64,000 nucleotides of DNA from Brevundimonas sp. 357 (GTDB taxonomy: Bacteria > Pseudomonadota > Alphaproteobacteria > Caulobacterales > Caulobacteraceae), in contig NZ_RHWX01000002.1 of the NCBI RefSeq assembly GCF_003938605.1, positions 248,001-312,000 of the forward strand, read 5' to 3'. This document shows, one piece after another, positions 46,018 to 55,125 of the stretch. The notes under the pieces are model-generated. The model worked only from the letters and a program-made list of their open reading frames with translations, did not search any database and had not been told where the DNA came from. The first letter of the stretch is position 1. Each line of letters opens with the position of its first letter. The translations under genes were made by a program, and so were the position numbers.

Positions 46018-46863
46018 CTAGGGACGAGTGAGGGCTTCGGTCATTCGGGCCGTGAAGTCGGGCTGGCTGTGCACGTCGTTGTGGCCGGCTTCGGCGAAGA
46101 TCAGATGATCGACCGATCGTCCGTTCTCCGTCAGGGCCTGGGCCAGGCGACGGCTCAGGATCGGCGGCAGGACCGTATCGCGTCCGGCTTCCAGGACGAT
46201 GACCCGGCCTTGATAGTCGGCGAGCGTCGAGGGGATATCGATTTCCTCCAACGGCGGGGCCAGGCGAACGCGAACCAGCAGCCGTTTCCATCCCAGGGAC
46301 TCTTCGATGACAGCGCCGGCCGAGGGAGTGGTCGTTTCCAGCACCAGGATGTCAGCCTTGGCGGTTGTCGCGCCCTGGGCGCAGACCGTTCCTCCGAGAG
46401 AATGCCCCCATAGGATGAGCGTGCGCCGTTCCTTGTCGGCCGTTGCACGGGCATGCGCGGCCATGGCCTCGGCGGCCGCCTTCATGCCAGCGATGTCGGA
46501 CGCGCCGGTCGAGGCGCCGTAGCCGGGGTAATCGAACAGCAGGACATCGCCGAAAGCCGAGAGCTGTTCGCCCACCAGTCCGCCATAGGCCGATTGTCGG
46601 AACATGTTGCCGCCGCAGAACAGGATCAGCGGCGCCTGATCGCCTTTTGCGGAAGACAGCCGGGTCGTGGCCAGCTGGCCGCCGGCATAGGGCAGGGTCA
46701 GAGTCTGCGCGGATGGCGGCATGGCGGGGCCAGGGGTGAGCTCGATCTTCTCGGCTAAGATACGCGCATCGGGGTAGAGGAAGGCGTTCTCCGGCACGTT
46801 GACGGAACAGCCGCCGGCGCTGATGGCCGCTACTGCGACGATGATCATCCGGGTTCCGCGCAT
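46018..46863 (-). CDS. Alpha/beta-hydrolase, probable lipoprotein
   Basis: 281 residues. ATG 46863 has GAGGA about 8 nt upstream; a GTG at 46878 is the alternative. The N-terminus MRGTRMIIVAVAAISAGGC looks like a lipoprotein signal with a slightly unusual lipobox. The hydrolase fold shows LILFCGGNMF (oxyanion), GHSLGGTVC with the nucleophilic serine, an aspartate in LEAGRDTVLP and a histidine in EAGHNDVHS. It resembles the ABHD13/BEM46-like serine hydrolases. Probably anchored in the envelope; substrate unknown. Confidence 0.83.
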   Translation of the reverse strand: MRGTRMIIVAVAAISAGGCSVNVPENAFLYPDARILAEKIELTPGPAMPPSAQTLTLPYAGGQLATTRLSSAKGDQAPLILFCGGNMFRQSAYGGLVGEQLSAFGDVLLFDYPGYGASTGASDIAGMKAAAEAMAAHARATADKERRTLILWGHSLGGTVCAQGATTAKADILVLETTTPSAGAVIEESLGWKRLLVRVRLAPPLEEIDIPSTLADYQGRVIVLEAGRDTVLPPILSRRLAQALTENGRSVDHLIFAEAGHNDVHSQPDFTARMTEALTRP

Positions 46864-46909
46864 GGAGATGGTCCTCACCCTGCCTGCTGAAAGGTCATCC
46901 TAGGCGGCG

Positions 46910-47986
46910 TCAGGCGGGAATGTCGAACAGATCGAGCTGCGGCCGGGCGTCGGCGGGAACGCGGAACTGGGTGAGGTCCAGCGCCTGACGCGGCGCGTCC
47001 AGACCATAGCGCCTGGCCGCCGCCCTGAAGCGCGTGGCGATCAGTTCGGCGACGGGGCCGGTTCCCTTCATGCGTTGGGACCAGTCGGGGTCGTAATCCT
47101 TGCCGCCGCGCGTCTGGCGGATCAGGGACATGACGCGCGCGGCGCGGTCGGGACGGGCGTCGGCCAGCCACTCGCGGAACAAGTCCTTGATCTCCAGCGG
47201 AAGGCGCAGGGTCACATACATGGCCGAGGTCGCGCCGGCCTTCTGCGCCGCCTCCAGCACGGTTTCCAGTTCATGGTCGTTCAGGCCGGGTATGACGGGG
47301 GCGAAGCCGACGCCGACCGGGCATCCTGCGTCAGCCAGGCGGCTGATCGCCTCCAGCCGCTTGGCGGGCGTAGAGGCGCGCGGCTCCATCGCCCGCGCCA
47401 GCTTGCGGTCCAGGGTGGTGATGGAGACGAAGGCCGAGGCCAGACCGCGCCGCCCCATGTCGCCCAGGATGTCGGCGTCGCGCGCGATCAGCACCGACTT
47501 GGTGATGATGCTGAACGGGTGGTTGAAGCGTTGCATCACCGCCAGGATCGAACGGGTCGAATTCGTTTCGCGCTCGACCGGCTGATAGGGATCGGTGTTG
47601 CCGCCTATGTGGATGCGCCGGCAGACGTATCGGGGCTTTGAGAGTTCCTGTTCCAACAGACGCGCGGCGTCCGGCTTGAATAAGATCCGGCTCTCGAAAT
47701 CCAGGCCCGGGGATAGGCCCATCCAGGCATGGGACGGACGGGCGTAGCAGTAGATGCAGCCATGTTCGCAGCCCTTGTAGGGGTTGATGGAGCGATCGAA
47801 GCCGACGTCGGGACTCGTGTTTTTGGCGATGATGGTGCGCGCGTGTTCCGGGGACAGGGTGGTGCGAAGCGTGGCCGCCGCCTCGTCCTGATCCGTCCAG
47901 CCGTCGTCGTAGGCCTCGCGCCGATCGGCTTCATACCGACCCGAGGCGTTGGACCGTGCGCCGCGTCCGTTGATCGCCTTACTCAT
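46910..47986 (-). CDS. PA0069-type radical SAM protein
   Basis: 358 residues. The radical-SAM cluster motif is GCEHGCIYCYARPSHAWMG (C-x3-C-x2-C). SINPYKGCEH, the RIHIGGNTDPYQPVE segment and VGVGFAPVIPGLNDHELE are characteristic of the PA0069/SPL-related group. Members are widespread and uncharacterised, distantly related to spore-photoproduct lyase. ATG 47986 is chosen because the longer frame to 48217 is an Arg-rich antisense of tamB. It is downstream of tamB on the same strand with an 86-bp gap. Confidence 0.9.
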   Translation of the reverse strand: MSKAINGRGARSNASGRYEADRREAYDDGWTDQDEAAATLRTTLSPEHARTIIAKNTSPDVGFDRSINPYKGCEHGCIYCYARPSHAWMGLSPGLDFESRILFKPDAARLLEQELSKPRYVCRRIHIGGNTDPYQPVERETNSTRSILAVMQRFNHPFSIITKSVLIARDADILGDMGRRGLASAFVSITTLDRKLARAMEPRASTPAKRLEAISRLADAGCPVGVGFAPVIPGLNDHELETVLEAAQKAGATSAMYVTLRLPLEIKDLFREWLADARPDRAARVMSLIRQTRGGKDYDPDWSQRMKGTGPVAELIATRFRAAARRYGLDAPRQALDLTQFRVPADARPQLDLFDIPA

Positions 47987-48072
47987 GTTCGCAGGATGCG
48001 GAACGAATAAGAACAAATCAAGAACAAAATGAACGAAAGAACGAGACCGGCTTTCAGCCAGCCTTGCTCGCG

Positions 48073-51000
48073 TTAGCGCCGGGCGGCGGCGTTGGGACGA
48101 CGGTCGCCGCGATCGCCGCCGGGACGCGGGCCTTCGCGACGCCAGCGGATCGACAGAGCGGTGTCGCCTTCGCCGCCGAACTTGGAGGTGATGGCCAGGT
48201 TGCGTCGCACTTGCCACTCCACATTGACGGCTGCGCCGCGCTCGGCCCCGCCGATGACCTCCAGATAGATGTCGTCGGTGATGTAGCGCCCGCCCGCAAC
48301 GGTCAGGCTGGAGGCCTCGCCGCTGAAGGACAGACGGTCCAGACCGGCCAGTTCGCGCAGGTTGCCGACCACATCGAAGCCGCCGCCGCCCGCCAGGGAC
48401 GCCACGGCCGAGGCCAGCTGAGCCGCTTCGAACGGCGACAGTTGCGCCGCCGAACGTCCGAACAGCACTTGCGACAGGATTTCGTCCTGGGGCAGGTCGG
48501 GGGTGGAGGTCAGCTCGATCTTGGGCGAGACGGCGGTGCCCGTCACCTTGATCACGGCCGTCAGGGCCGGGTCTTCGCGGACGGCTTCCAGGTTCAGGCG
48601 GATGCGCGCCGGGTCGGTGGACAGGATCACCGAGCCGCGATCGTCGAAGACGAAGCGCTTGCCCGCGAACTCATAGTCGCCGCGCACCACATTGGCCGTG
48701 CCGCTCAGTTCGGGCTGGGTGATGGTGCCGCGCACGCGGGCACCGGCGCGCAGTTCGACGTTCAGGCCGCGGCCGCGCAGGTAGATTTCGCGTCCCGTCA
48801 GCGTCAGGTCCAGGCCGATCTGCGGACCTGCGGCGGCTTTTTTCTCGGTGTCGACAGTGTCGCCGCCGGGACGGTTGATCTCGACCACGTCCATTTTGAC
48901 GATGCCGGTGGAGCCGGGCAGATCGGGCGAAATCTCGGCCTCGTCGATGTTCACATTGCCGGTCAGGCGGATATTGCCGTCTGCGCCGCGCACGGCGGTC
49001 AGGCGACCGTTGGCGCGCGCCTTGGCGATGTCGTTGTCGATGATCTGGAAGCGCGCCAACTCCAGCCGCAGGGTCGAGGGCGAGCCCTGGCGCAGACCCA
49101 GGTCGCCGCTGCCGGACACCTCGCCCTTCACGCCGTCGGTGGCCTGGAAGCGTTCGATCACGGCCTGGCTGTCGTTGAAGCGGCTGGCCAGGGTCATGTT
49201 CTCGAGACGCAGGCCCGTCGTTCCGTCACGGAACGCGCCTTCGTTCAGGTCCAGCCGGCCGTTCAGGCGCGGCGCGTTCAGGGTGCCGGCCAGGGTCGCC
49301 TGGCCGTTCACCTGCCCCGACAGCGATTGAGCGCCGCCCAGGAACAAGTCCCAGATGGGCTGGATCTGGCCGCGAATGGCGATCTGACCCGACAGGTTTT
49401 CGGTTCGGGCGATGGCCAGACGCAAGGGCGCGGCCGAGGTTTCGACCGGCAAGGTGACGTCGGCGGTAGCCTGAACGGCCGTACCGTTGTGGGCCTCGGC
49501 GCGCAGGCGCAGGGCGTCGCCGGTCAGGTCGGCGTTCAGCGTGCCGTCGACGGCCAGGCCGCGCGGCGCGTCCAGACTACGCAGTTGCCTGAGGTCGACA
49601 TTGGCGGAGCCGCGTAGCGTGTCACCTTGCCCTTGCATTGAAACACGACCCGTCACCTGACCGCGCAGGTCGGGGACGAGCGAGCCCATTTCGACATTGG
49701 TCATGTCAGCCTGGATGACGCTGCCTTCGCTGTCCTGCTTCAGTTCGCCGGTCAGGAAGCCGCCGCCGACGCCCAGGTCCAGGCGCGCGACGCGGCCGTC
49801 GCCGTTGAGGGCGAAGACGGCGGGCGCGCGGGTGGTGAAGGCGATCTCACGCACGCGGCCGCCCCCGCGCAGGGTCAGGCTCTGCGCTTGACCCTGGCGG
49901 GCGTATTCGCCCGAGCCGTTGAACTGCACCGGATTGGCGCCGCCCACGTCTGCCGCCAGGGTGAAGGGTAGGCGGTCCAGCGTGCCCTGGCCCTTCAGCG
50001 ACAGGTTGCGCAGGGTCCAGTCCTGGCCGGTCAGGCGTACGTTGCGGCCCGTGACGTCTAGAACGGCGGTTTGGTCGCCCGCGCCTTCAGTCAGGCGGAT
50101 GCGGCCGTTGGCCTCGCCCGAGGCCAGGAAGGCGCCCTGGCGTGCCGTGAAGGTCAGGTCGGCGCTGGAGGGGAAATTGTTCGACAGGGCGACGTCGCCC
50201 TGAGCCGCGACGCCGCCGGCGTTCACATCGACGTCCGACAGGCGTAGGCGCGGCCCGCCCAGGAAGAAGTTGCCCGAGGCGTGAGCCGGTCCGTAGTTGG
50301 AGCCGGAGTTCAGCACCACGCGCCCGTCCGAGGCGTCGGCGCCCTTGCGGAAGCTGAGCACCAGATTGGCGTTGGTCAGGATCAGGCCGCCCGCCGCCAC
50401 CTTGTCGAAGGCGGCGCGCAGGTCGGCGCGCGGCTGGGCCAGGGTGCCGGTCAGGGCGCCGTCGCCCGACATGGCGCCGTCGATGGCGACCGGGCCGACG
50501 CCGAACGGGCCTTGGGCGTTCCAGTCCAGCGCCAGGCGCAGCTTCGATCCCTCGATCAGGCCCTTGGCGCCTGCGCGCCCGGCCGCGCCGGTCAGTTCTC
50601 CGCGATCAATGGAGACGACGCCGCCGTTCAGCGAACCGGCCAGTTGCAGGCGCGGCGCGGCGCCCAGCAGGCGATCCAGTTCTTCCATGCCGACAGCCAT
50701 GCGCGAGCCGCGCCCGTCGAAGTTGAGGGTCCAGGGCGCGCCGGTCTTGGCCGAGGCCGCCCGGATCGGGCCGCCGAACGCGCCGCGCGCGCCGGGCTGG
50801 ATGCGCGACAGGTCGGTCAGGTCGGCGCGGCCGCTGAAGTTCAGGCCGCCGTTCAGGCTGCGCCCGCCCGAGCCGGTCAGGGTCAGGCCCTGTCCGCGCG
50901 CGTCGATCTTCTTCAGCAGCATGGCGCCGTCGGCCATGCGCGCGCCTTCCATCTGGATGCGCGGCGCAGAGCCCAGCAGGCCGCCGATGATGCCCGCCGA

Positions 51001-52311
51001 TGAGCCGCCGACGGCGCGCACGTCGGTCGTGACGTCGATGCGGCCCTTGTTGGCGGCGATGTTGACCGGGCCCGAGATACGCGTGGCGCGATAGGAGGCG
51101 ATGTCGGCGTTCAGCAGACTGGCCGAGCCTTGCAGGCTCCACACCTGGGCGTCGCCCTTGAACACGCCCGTATAGGCGGCGGGACCGGCGATCGGACTGC
51201 CGACCAGGCGGCTGAGCGAGGGGGTGTTCAGCTCCAGGCTGATGCCGTCGGGCGAGGTGTTGTCCGTGGTGCGGATCAGGCCGCGCGCGCTGGATTCGAT
51301 GTTGTCGGCGTACAGGCGCCAGGCCACGCCCTGATAGCCTTCGCGCTTGGCGTCCGGCGTCATGGCGAAGCCGAAGCGGGCGGTGCGGCCGATGCGCTCG
51401 ACGAACGGCTCCAGCAGGTCGGAGCCCGAGAAGTCGGCATAGCCCGAGACCTTGGCGCCGTTGTCGCCATAGGTTCCCTTGACCGACAGGGGACGGAACT
51501 GGCCGGTCTGGACGGCCACGTCGATGACCTCGCCGTTCACCACGGCGACAGCCGAGAAGGGCTGATCCGGGGAGTAGCCCAGCGAACCGGCGATCGGCCC
51601 GCCCTGGGCCTCATTGGCGCGCAGGTTGACGCGCAGGTCTTCGGGCTTGTCGCCGAAGGCGGCGGCCAGGCGCAGGTAGTCGCCCTTGCGGTTCAGGCTG
51701 TAGGCGTTGACGTTGGCGGTCTTGACGCCCTTGCGCGGAATGGCGGCGTCGCCGCTGAGGGTCCAGCGGCCGTACTCCTTGGAGAAGCCTTCCAGCAGTT
51801 CGACATTGGCGCTGAAGCGGTCGATGTCGATGGAGATGGCCTGCGGCCCGCCCGGTTCGCTCGGCGGCTCAAGCTCGGGACGGCGTAACAGACGAATCTG
51901 ACCGGCGCTGATTTCCGTCGCATGGAAGCGCCGCGCCAGCAGAGGCCAGTAGGACCAGTCGACGCGGACGTCGGTCGCTTCCAGCCAGACGCCCTTTTCG
52001 TCGGTCACGGTGACGCGCTTCAGGCGGAAATCGTCGAACAGATCGCCTTGAAGTCCCTCGACGTTGATCCGGCCGTAGCGGCTGATCTTCTTGCCCGCGA
52101 CGAAGCTGGTGATCAGTTCGCGCCCCGCATCGGACACCAGATACATCCGCCCGCCCACCAGGGCGACGACGATCAGGGCCAGCAGACCGGCGAAGGTCGC
52201 CCCCCCGATAAAGGCCGCCAGTTGCAGACGCGTGCGCTTGCGCTTGGCCTTCTTGGCCGGGGTGTCGGCGACGTCTGCGCCCTTTTCGTGAGGCGGAGGT
52301 GTGTCGGTCAA
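48073..52311 (-). CDS. tamB: TamB, translocation and assembly module inner-membrane subunit
   Basis: 1412 residues. A Lys/Arg-rich cytoplasmic start and one transmembrane helix (about 30-52) are followed by a very long beta-rich periplasmic body of AsmA/VPS13-like repeats. The conserved C-terminal DUF490 domain has GTITQPELSGTANVVRGDYEFAGKRFVFD and LFGRSAAQLSPFEAAQLASA. TamB spans the periplasm and works with TamA in outer-membrane protein insertion and phospholipid transport. Its ATG overlaps the tamA stop by 4 nt. Length and layout are typical for alphaproteobacteria. Confidence 0.95.
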   Translation of the reverse strand: MTDTPPPHEKGADVADTPAKKAKRKRTRLQLAAFIGGATFAGLLALIVVALVGGRMYLVSDAGRELITSFVAGKKISRYGRINVEGLQGDLFDDFRLKRVTVTDEKGVWLEATDVRVDWSYWPLLARRFHATEISAGQIRLLRRPELEPPSEPGGPQAISIDIDRFSANVELLEGFSKEYGRWTLSGDAAIPRKGVKTANVNAYSLNRKGDYLRLAAAFGDKPEDLRVNLRANEAQGGPIAGSLGYSPDQPFSAVAVVNGEVIDVAVQTGQFRPLSVKGTYGDNGAKVSGYADFSGSDLLEPFVERIGRTARFGFAMTPDAKREGYQGVAWRLYADNIESSARGLIRTTDNTSPDGISLELNTPSLSRLVGSPIAGPAAYTGVFKGDAQVWSLQGSASLLNADIASYRATRISGPVNIAANKGRIDVTTDVRAVGGSSAGIIGGLLGSAPRIQMEGARMADGAMLLKKIDARGQGLTLTGSGGRSLNGGLNFSGRADLTDLSRIQPGARGAFGGPIRAASAKTGAPWTLNFDGRGSRMAVGMEELDRLLGAAPRLQLAGSLNGGVVSIDRGELTGAAGRAGAKGLIEGSKLRLALDWNAQGPFGVGPVAIDGAMSGDGALTGTLAQPRADLRAAFDKVAAGGLILTNANLVLSFRKGADASDGRVVLNSGSNYGPAHASGNFFLGGPRLRLSDVDVNAGGVAAQGDVALSNNFPSSADLTFTARQGAFLASGEANGRIRLTEGAGDQTAVLDVTGRNVRLTGQDWTLRNLSLKGQGTLDRLPFTLAADVGGANPVQFNGSGEYARQGQAQSLTLRGGGRVREIAFTTRAPAVFALNGDGRVARLDLGVGGGFLTGELKQDSEGSVIQADMTNVEMGSLVPDLRGQVTGRVSMQGQGDTLRGSANVDLRQLRSLDAPRGLAVDGTLNADLTGDALRLRAEAHNGTAVQATADVTLPVETSAAPLRLAIARTENLSGQIAIRGQIQPIWDLFLGGAQSLSGQVNGQATLAGTLNAPRLNGRLDLNEGAFRDGTTGLRLENMTLASRFNDSQAVIERFQATDGVKGEVSGSGDLGLRQGSPSTLRLELARFQIIDNDIAKARANGRLTAVRGADGNIRLTGNVNIDEAEISPDLPGSTGIVKMDVVEINRPGGDTVDTEKKAAAGPQIGLDLTLTGREIYLRGRGLNVELRAGARVRGTITQPELSGTANVVRGDYEFAGKRFVFDDRGSVILSTDPARIRLNLEAVREDPALTAVIKVTGTAVSPKIELTSTPDLPQDEILSQVLFGRSAAQLSPFEAAQLASAVASLAGGGGFDVVGNLRELAGLDRLSFSGEASSLTVAGGRYITDDIYLEVIGGAERGAAVNVEWQVRRNLAITSKFGGEGDTALSIRWRREGPRPGGDRGDRRPNAAARR

Positions 52312-54095
52312 AACGCCTGGCCGATGCTGAGATAGAGTTGGAACCCGGAGTCGCCCTCACGCTTGTTCAGCGGGAAGGCGATGTCGGCGCGTACAGGGCC
52401 GAACGGCAGTTTGTACCGCACGCCGACGCCTGCGCCGTAGCGCATATTGGTCAGGTTGGGCGTTTCCTGGAAGCCGATGGCGCCGCCGTCGACGAAAGCC
52501 ACGGCCTGGAATTTCTCGCCGATGTCGCGTCGCACTTCGATCGAGGTCTCGAACAGCGACAGGCCGCCGCGCGGTCGGTTGTTGGGCAGGCGCGGGTTGA
52601 TGCTCTGATAGGAATAGCCGCGAACCGAGCCGCCGCCGCCCGAATAGAACAGGCGGTCCGACGGGACGGTCAGTTCTTCGCCGCCGATGATGGAGCCGAT
52701 GCGGGCGCGTCCGGCCAGCACGGTCTTGGCGTCGTCCTGAAGCGGCAGATAGGCGGTCGCCTGACCCTCGGTGCGCAGGAACAGGACCGTATCCTCGCCC
52801 GCCACGGCGGTCGGCTGGGTCGACAGCGATAGACGATAGCCCGAGGTAGGGTTCAACGGATCGTTCGAGCGATCCATGAAGGCGCTGCCGCGTAGGGTGA
52901 CGATGGCCAGGTCGCGGTCGAAGGTGATCGGCGCCTGGGTCACCGGGTCGAACCGATACTCCGTGTAGCGGCCCGCATCGACGCCCAGGCCGTAGCTGAA
53001 CCAGGACGTCTTGCCGAGGCGTTGGGACAGGTCCGCGGCCAGGGTGATGGCGCTGCGGTCGTAGGCGTCCGTCTGCTCGTTGACGATGAAGGACGACAGC
53101 TTCAGCGTCCGTCCGGCCTTGCGCCAGTGCGGCTGGGACCACTCGCCGCCGATGCGGCTGTCGATGCTGGCGATGCGCGCGCCATAGCGCAGGGTGTCGG
53201 CGCGCCCGAACCGGTTGTAGCGCGTGCGGAAGACATCGACGCCGACGCCTTCATAGGTCGAATAGGTGGCGCCCGCCTCAAGCAAGCTGACCGGCCGGTC
53301 CGCGAGAGTGACGACGACCGGGCGCAGGCCGTCCGGCCGAATGTCGTCCAGCGGCGACAGAGCCACGCCCACGCCGTCATAAACGCCGGTGTCCAGCAGG
53401 CGACGTTCCAATTCGGCGATGTCCTCTGGATCGTAGCGATCGCCTTCCTTCCAGGGGACCAGGCTCTGGAGCCAGCTTTCCTTGGTCGGTCCGCGGGTCC
53501 GCAATTGAATCCCGTTCAGCCGCACCAACTCGCCGGAGTTGATGTTGAAGCCGGGTTGAACCAGGAAGGTGGCGTGATCCACGACCACGCGGCGGGGCAG
53601 GGCGACGGCGTCCGCATAGCCGCGCCTGGTCAGATCGGCGACGACGCGGCCTTCAGCTTCCAGAATGCCCGCGGCCCGGCCCGGCTCGCCGGGCTTGAGC
53701 CGGATGTCTTCAAGGACAGCGGTGCTGGTTTCCGCGTCCGGCGCAGGCGCAGTCCAGTTGATCGTGGTTTCGCCCAGGACGAAGCGGCGACCCGGCGCGA
53801 TCTGAACCACGGCGACAGGCTTGTCATCGCCCTCGACCTGATCCTCTACGGTGGCTTGGTAATAGCCTTCCGAACGCAGCAAGGCCTGAGCTGAAGTCAG
53901 CGCGGCACGGGCGCGACGACGCGCCTCGAAACGATTGGACGGCGCGCCGTCCACCTCGCCAATGGCCTGTTCGAGCTGGCGTTTGAGATCGCCGTCTATT
54001 TCACCGCGAATCTGAGCCCGGGGTTCGGCGGCGGCCTGGCTTGCAAAGGCGCATACTGCCGCGCCGGCAAGAAGGAGAGGAAGCCTCGACGTCAA
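52308..54095 (-). CDS. tamA: TamA, outer-membrane assembly factor of the Omp85 family
   Basis: 595 residues. A signal peptide ends near residue 22 (ASQAAAEP). POTRA domains occupy roughly 30-290 and the 16-strand barrel the rest. The barrel shows the lid-lock type segment VRGYSYQSINPR near residue 470 and ends in GFQLYLSIGQAF with a terminal phenylalanine, the usual BAM recognition signal. It pairs with TamB, whose start overlaps its stop. The promoter should lie in the 56 bp upstream or before the small lipoprotein gene. Confidence 0.95.
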   Translation of the reverse strand: MTSRLPLLLAGAAVCAFASQAAAEPRAQIRGEIDGDLKRQLEQAIGEVDGAPSNRFEARRRARAALTSAQALLRSEGYYQATVEDQVEGDDKPVAVVQIAPGRRFVLGETTINWTAPAPDAETSTAVLEDIRLKPGEPGRAAGILEAEGRVVADLTRRGYADAVALPRRVVVDHATFLVQPGFNINSGELVRLNGIQLRTRGPTKESWLQSLVPWKEGDRYDPEDIAELERRLLDTGVYDGVGVALSPLDDIRPDGLRPVVVTLADRPVSLLEAGATYSTYEGVGVDVFRTRYNRFGRADTLRYGARIASIDSRIGGEWSQPHWRKAGRTLKLSSFIVNEQTDAYDRSAITLAADLSQRLGKTSWFSYGLGVDAGRYTEYRFDPVTQAPITFDRDLAIVTLRGSAFMDRSNDPLNPTSGYRLSLSTQPTAVAGEDTVLFLRTEGQATAYLPLQDDAKTVLAGRARIGSIIGGEELTVPSDRLFYSGGGGSVRGYSYQSINPRLPNNRPRGGLSLFETSIEVRRDIGEKFQAVAFVDGGAIGFQETPNLTNMRYGAGVGVRYKLPFGPVRADIAFPLNKREGDSGFQLYLSIGQAF

Positions 54096-54151
54096 ATCCG
54101 AACCCTGGTTGCGAGACGATCATGAGCGATTAGCCCAGTTCGTCAGGAGAA

Positions 54152-54421
54152 TCAGTAAAACAGCGTATCGCTTTCGGGTTGCACTGTCTCTTCGGAGGAA
54201 CGCTGGTCCGGCGGCAGCGCCTCTACTGGCGTCGCCGCTTCGGGAGCGGCGGGGGTCTCAGCAACGGCGGGCGCGGCGGCGTCTTCGGCGGCGGGGGCCT
54301 CAACGGGCGCCGGCGCTTCGACGGGCGTCGGTTCGCTGTAGGGTTGTTCACAGGCGGCCAGGAAGCCGATGGCGGCCAGCGCCGCGCCGATCATCAGACG
54401 ATTCAACATGGATCGATTCAT
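54152..54421 (-). CDS. Small Ala/Pro-rich lipoprotein
   Basis: 89 residues. AAGGGGG precedes the ATG. The signal ends in the lipobox FLAAC (Cys near 24). The mature 65 residues are almost only Ala, Pro, Glu, Val and Thr with PVEAPAPVEAPA repeats, and end QPESDTLFY. Probably a disordered periplasmic linker or spacer. The C-terminus matches that of the proline-rich protein at 28449-28931. It lies 56 bp upstream of tamA and may share its transcript. Confidence 0.8.
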   Translation of the reverse strand: MNRSMLNRLMIGAALAAIGFLAACEQPYSEPTPVEAPAPVEAPAAEDAAAPAVAETPAAPEAATPVEALPPDQRSSEETVQPESDTLFY

Positions 54422-54653
54422 TTTTGATCCCCCTTCTAGGGGCTGGAAACGTGGAGAGGCGAAGCCGGTTCCTCTGGGCGCGCCTTTATGGGATTCATGT
54501 GAACCTGGGATGAATCGCGCGCTGGAATCGCCTTGATTTCGTGGCGGGGGCCGTCGTCAGAGCCTTGTTTGTGCGGTGAAAAATTTCCTGAAATTTCTAC
54601 TTGCCCGCCGCGAAGCTCATCCGTATGTTCCGCGCTCTTCGCAAACGCGATGT
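54422..54653 (+). promoter_or_regulatory. tRNA-Lys promoter region
   Basis: Non-coding gap. A sigma70-type promoter fits well: TTGCCC (54601-54606), a 17-bp spacer and TATGTT (54624-54629), placing the start about 18 nt before the mature tRNA. A small dyad AAATTTC-CT-GAAATTT lies just upstream. No gene is seen in the rest. Confidence 0.65.
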
Positions 54654-54730
54654 GCGCCCCTAGCTCAGTTGGTTAGAGCATCTGACTTTTAATCAGAGGG
54701 TCCTCGGTTCGAGCCCGAGGGGGCGTACCA
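54654..54730 (+). tRNA. tRNA-Lys (anticodon TTT)
   Basis: 77 nt ending in an encoded CCA. The acceptor GCGCCCC pairs with GGGGCGT (one G-T pair at the end). The anticodon stem CTGA/TCAG encloses loop CTTTTAA, giving TTT. The T arm is CTCGG-TTCGAGC-CCGAG. The 3' end is repeated imperfectly at 56472-56499, so this gene is the probable attachment site of a small island. Confidence 0.97.
54701..54729 (+). repeat. attL: tRNA-Lys 3'-end direct repeat
   Basis: 29 bp inside the tRNA 3' end. Matches 56472-56499 at all but one base plus one missing C. It marks the left border of the inserted segment. Confidence 0.8.
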
Positions 54731-54784
54731 TTTTCCCTTTTCAAAGGGTTAGTGGGCGGTCCCGCTGAAACCGGCGAGGTCATA

Positions 54785-54824
54785 TACAGCGCCATATACA
54801 CTTCTACAGCGCTATATACACTTC
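54785..54824 (+). repeat. 20-bp tandem direct repeat
   Basis: Two adjacent copies (54785-54804 and 54805-54824) of TACAGCGCYATATACACTTC differ at one base. They lie 55 bp inside the left border of the island, where integrases usually have arm-type binding repeats. Confidence 0.75.
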
Positions 54825-55026
54825 GCGTTCGCCCAGCGTTCTTAGCCTTGGCGCGCGTGCGGATCTTGATGACATTGTCAATCTTGTCCTGGGCGGCGTT
54901 GGCTCTTTTCCGGCAGTTGGCCTAGTGGCGGTGGGTTTTCGCTGCGGCTTCTGAGGTCTGCTCCAGCTGAGACATGATCTCGCTGTCTGAGGCGCCCGCC
55001 AGGGCGAACTCCACACCACGGGCATG
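54825..55026 (-). pseudogene. Decayed tyrosine integrase C-terminal fragment
   Basis: Read on the minus strand, a frame runs HARGVEFALAGASDSEIMSQ, then LEQTSEAAAKTHRH, a TAG stop, then ANCRKRANAAQDKIDNVIKI. The ALAG-x-SDSEIMSQLEQTS stretch and the RKRANAAQDKIDN stretch match the C-terminal helix region of phage/island tyrosine integrases. The fragment is preceded in frame by a TAA stop and has no catalytic Arg-His-Arg-Tyr region upstream, so most of the gene is gone. Its position directly beside the tRNA and its orientation toward it are typical of tRNA-targeting integrases. Confidence 0.75.
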
Positions 55027-55125
55027 TTAGCCGCACTTTAGAGGTGGTGCGAACGCAAGGTGAGACTGGAGTATCGTGGTTCAGTGAATTGTATATTTTG
55101 GCATCGCTTTATTTTGAGGTGCCCC
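55027..55125 (+). other. Leader region of the JAMM gene
   Basis: About 100 bp with lower GC than the chromosome. An in-frame ATG at 55060 exists but GAGGT just before ATG 55126 marks the better start. It should hold the promoter; TTGTAT/TATTTT-like boxes are present but not spaced convincingly. Confidence 0.35.

Noticed and set aside
48064-49617. 517-codon + strand frame inside tamB
   Set aside because: Shadow of the conserved DUF490 region of tamB.
54735-54748. CCCTTT-TC-AAAGGG hairpin after tRNA-Lys as terminator
   Set aside because: Short stem, AT-rich and not followed by a T-run; not convincing.
54804-55025. 73-codon minus-strand frame beginning MPVVWSS
   Set aside because: Wrong frame over the integrase relic; the integrase similarity is in the neighbouring frame.
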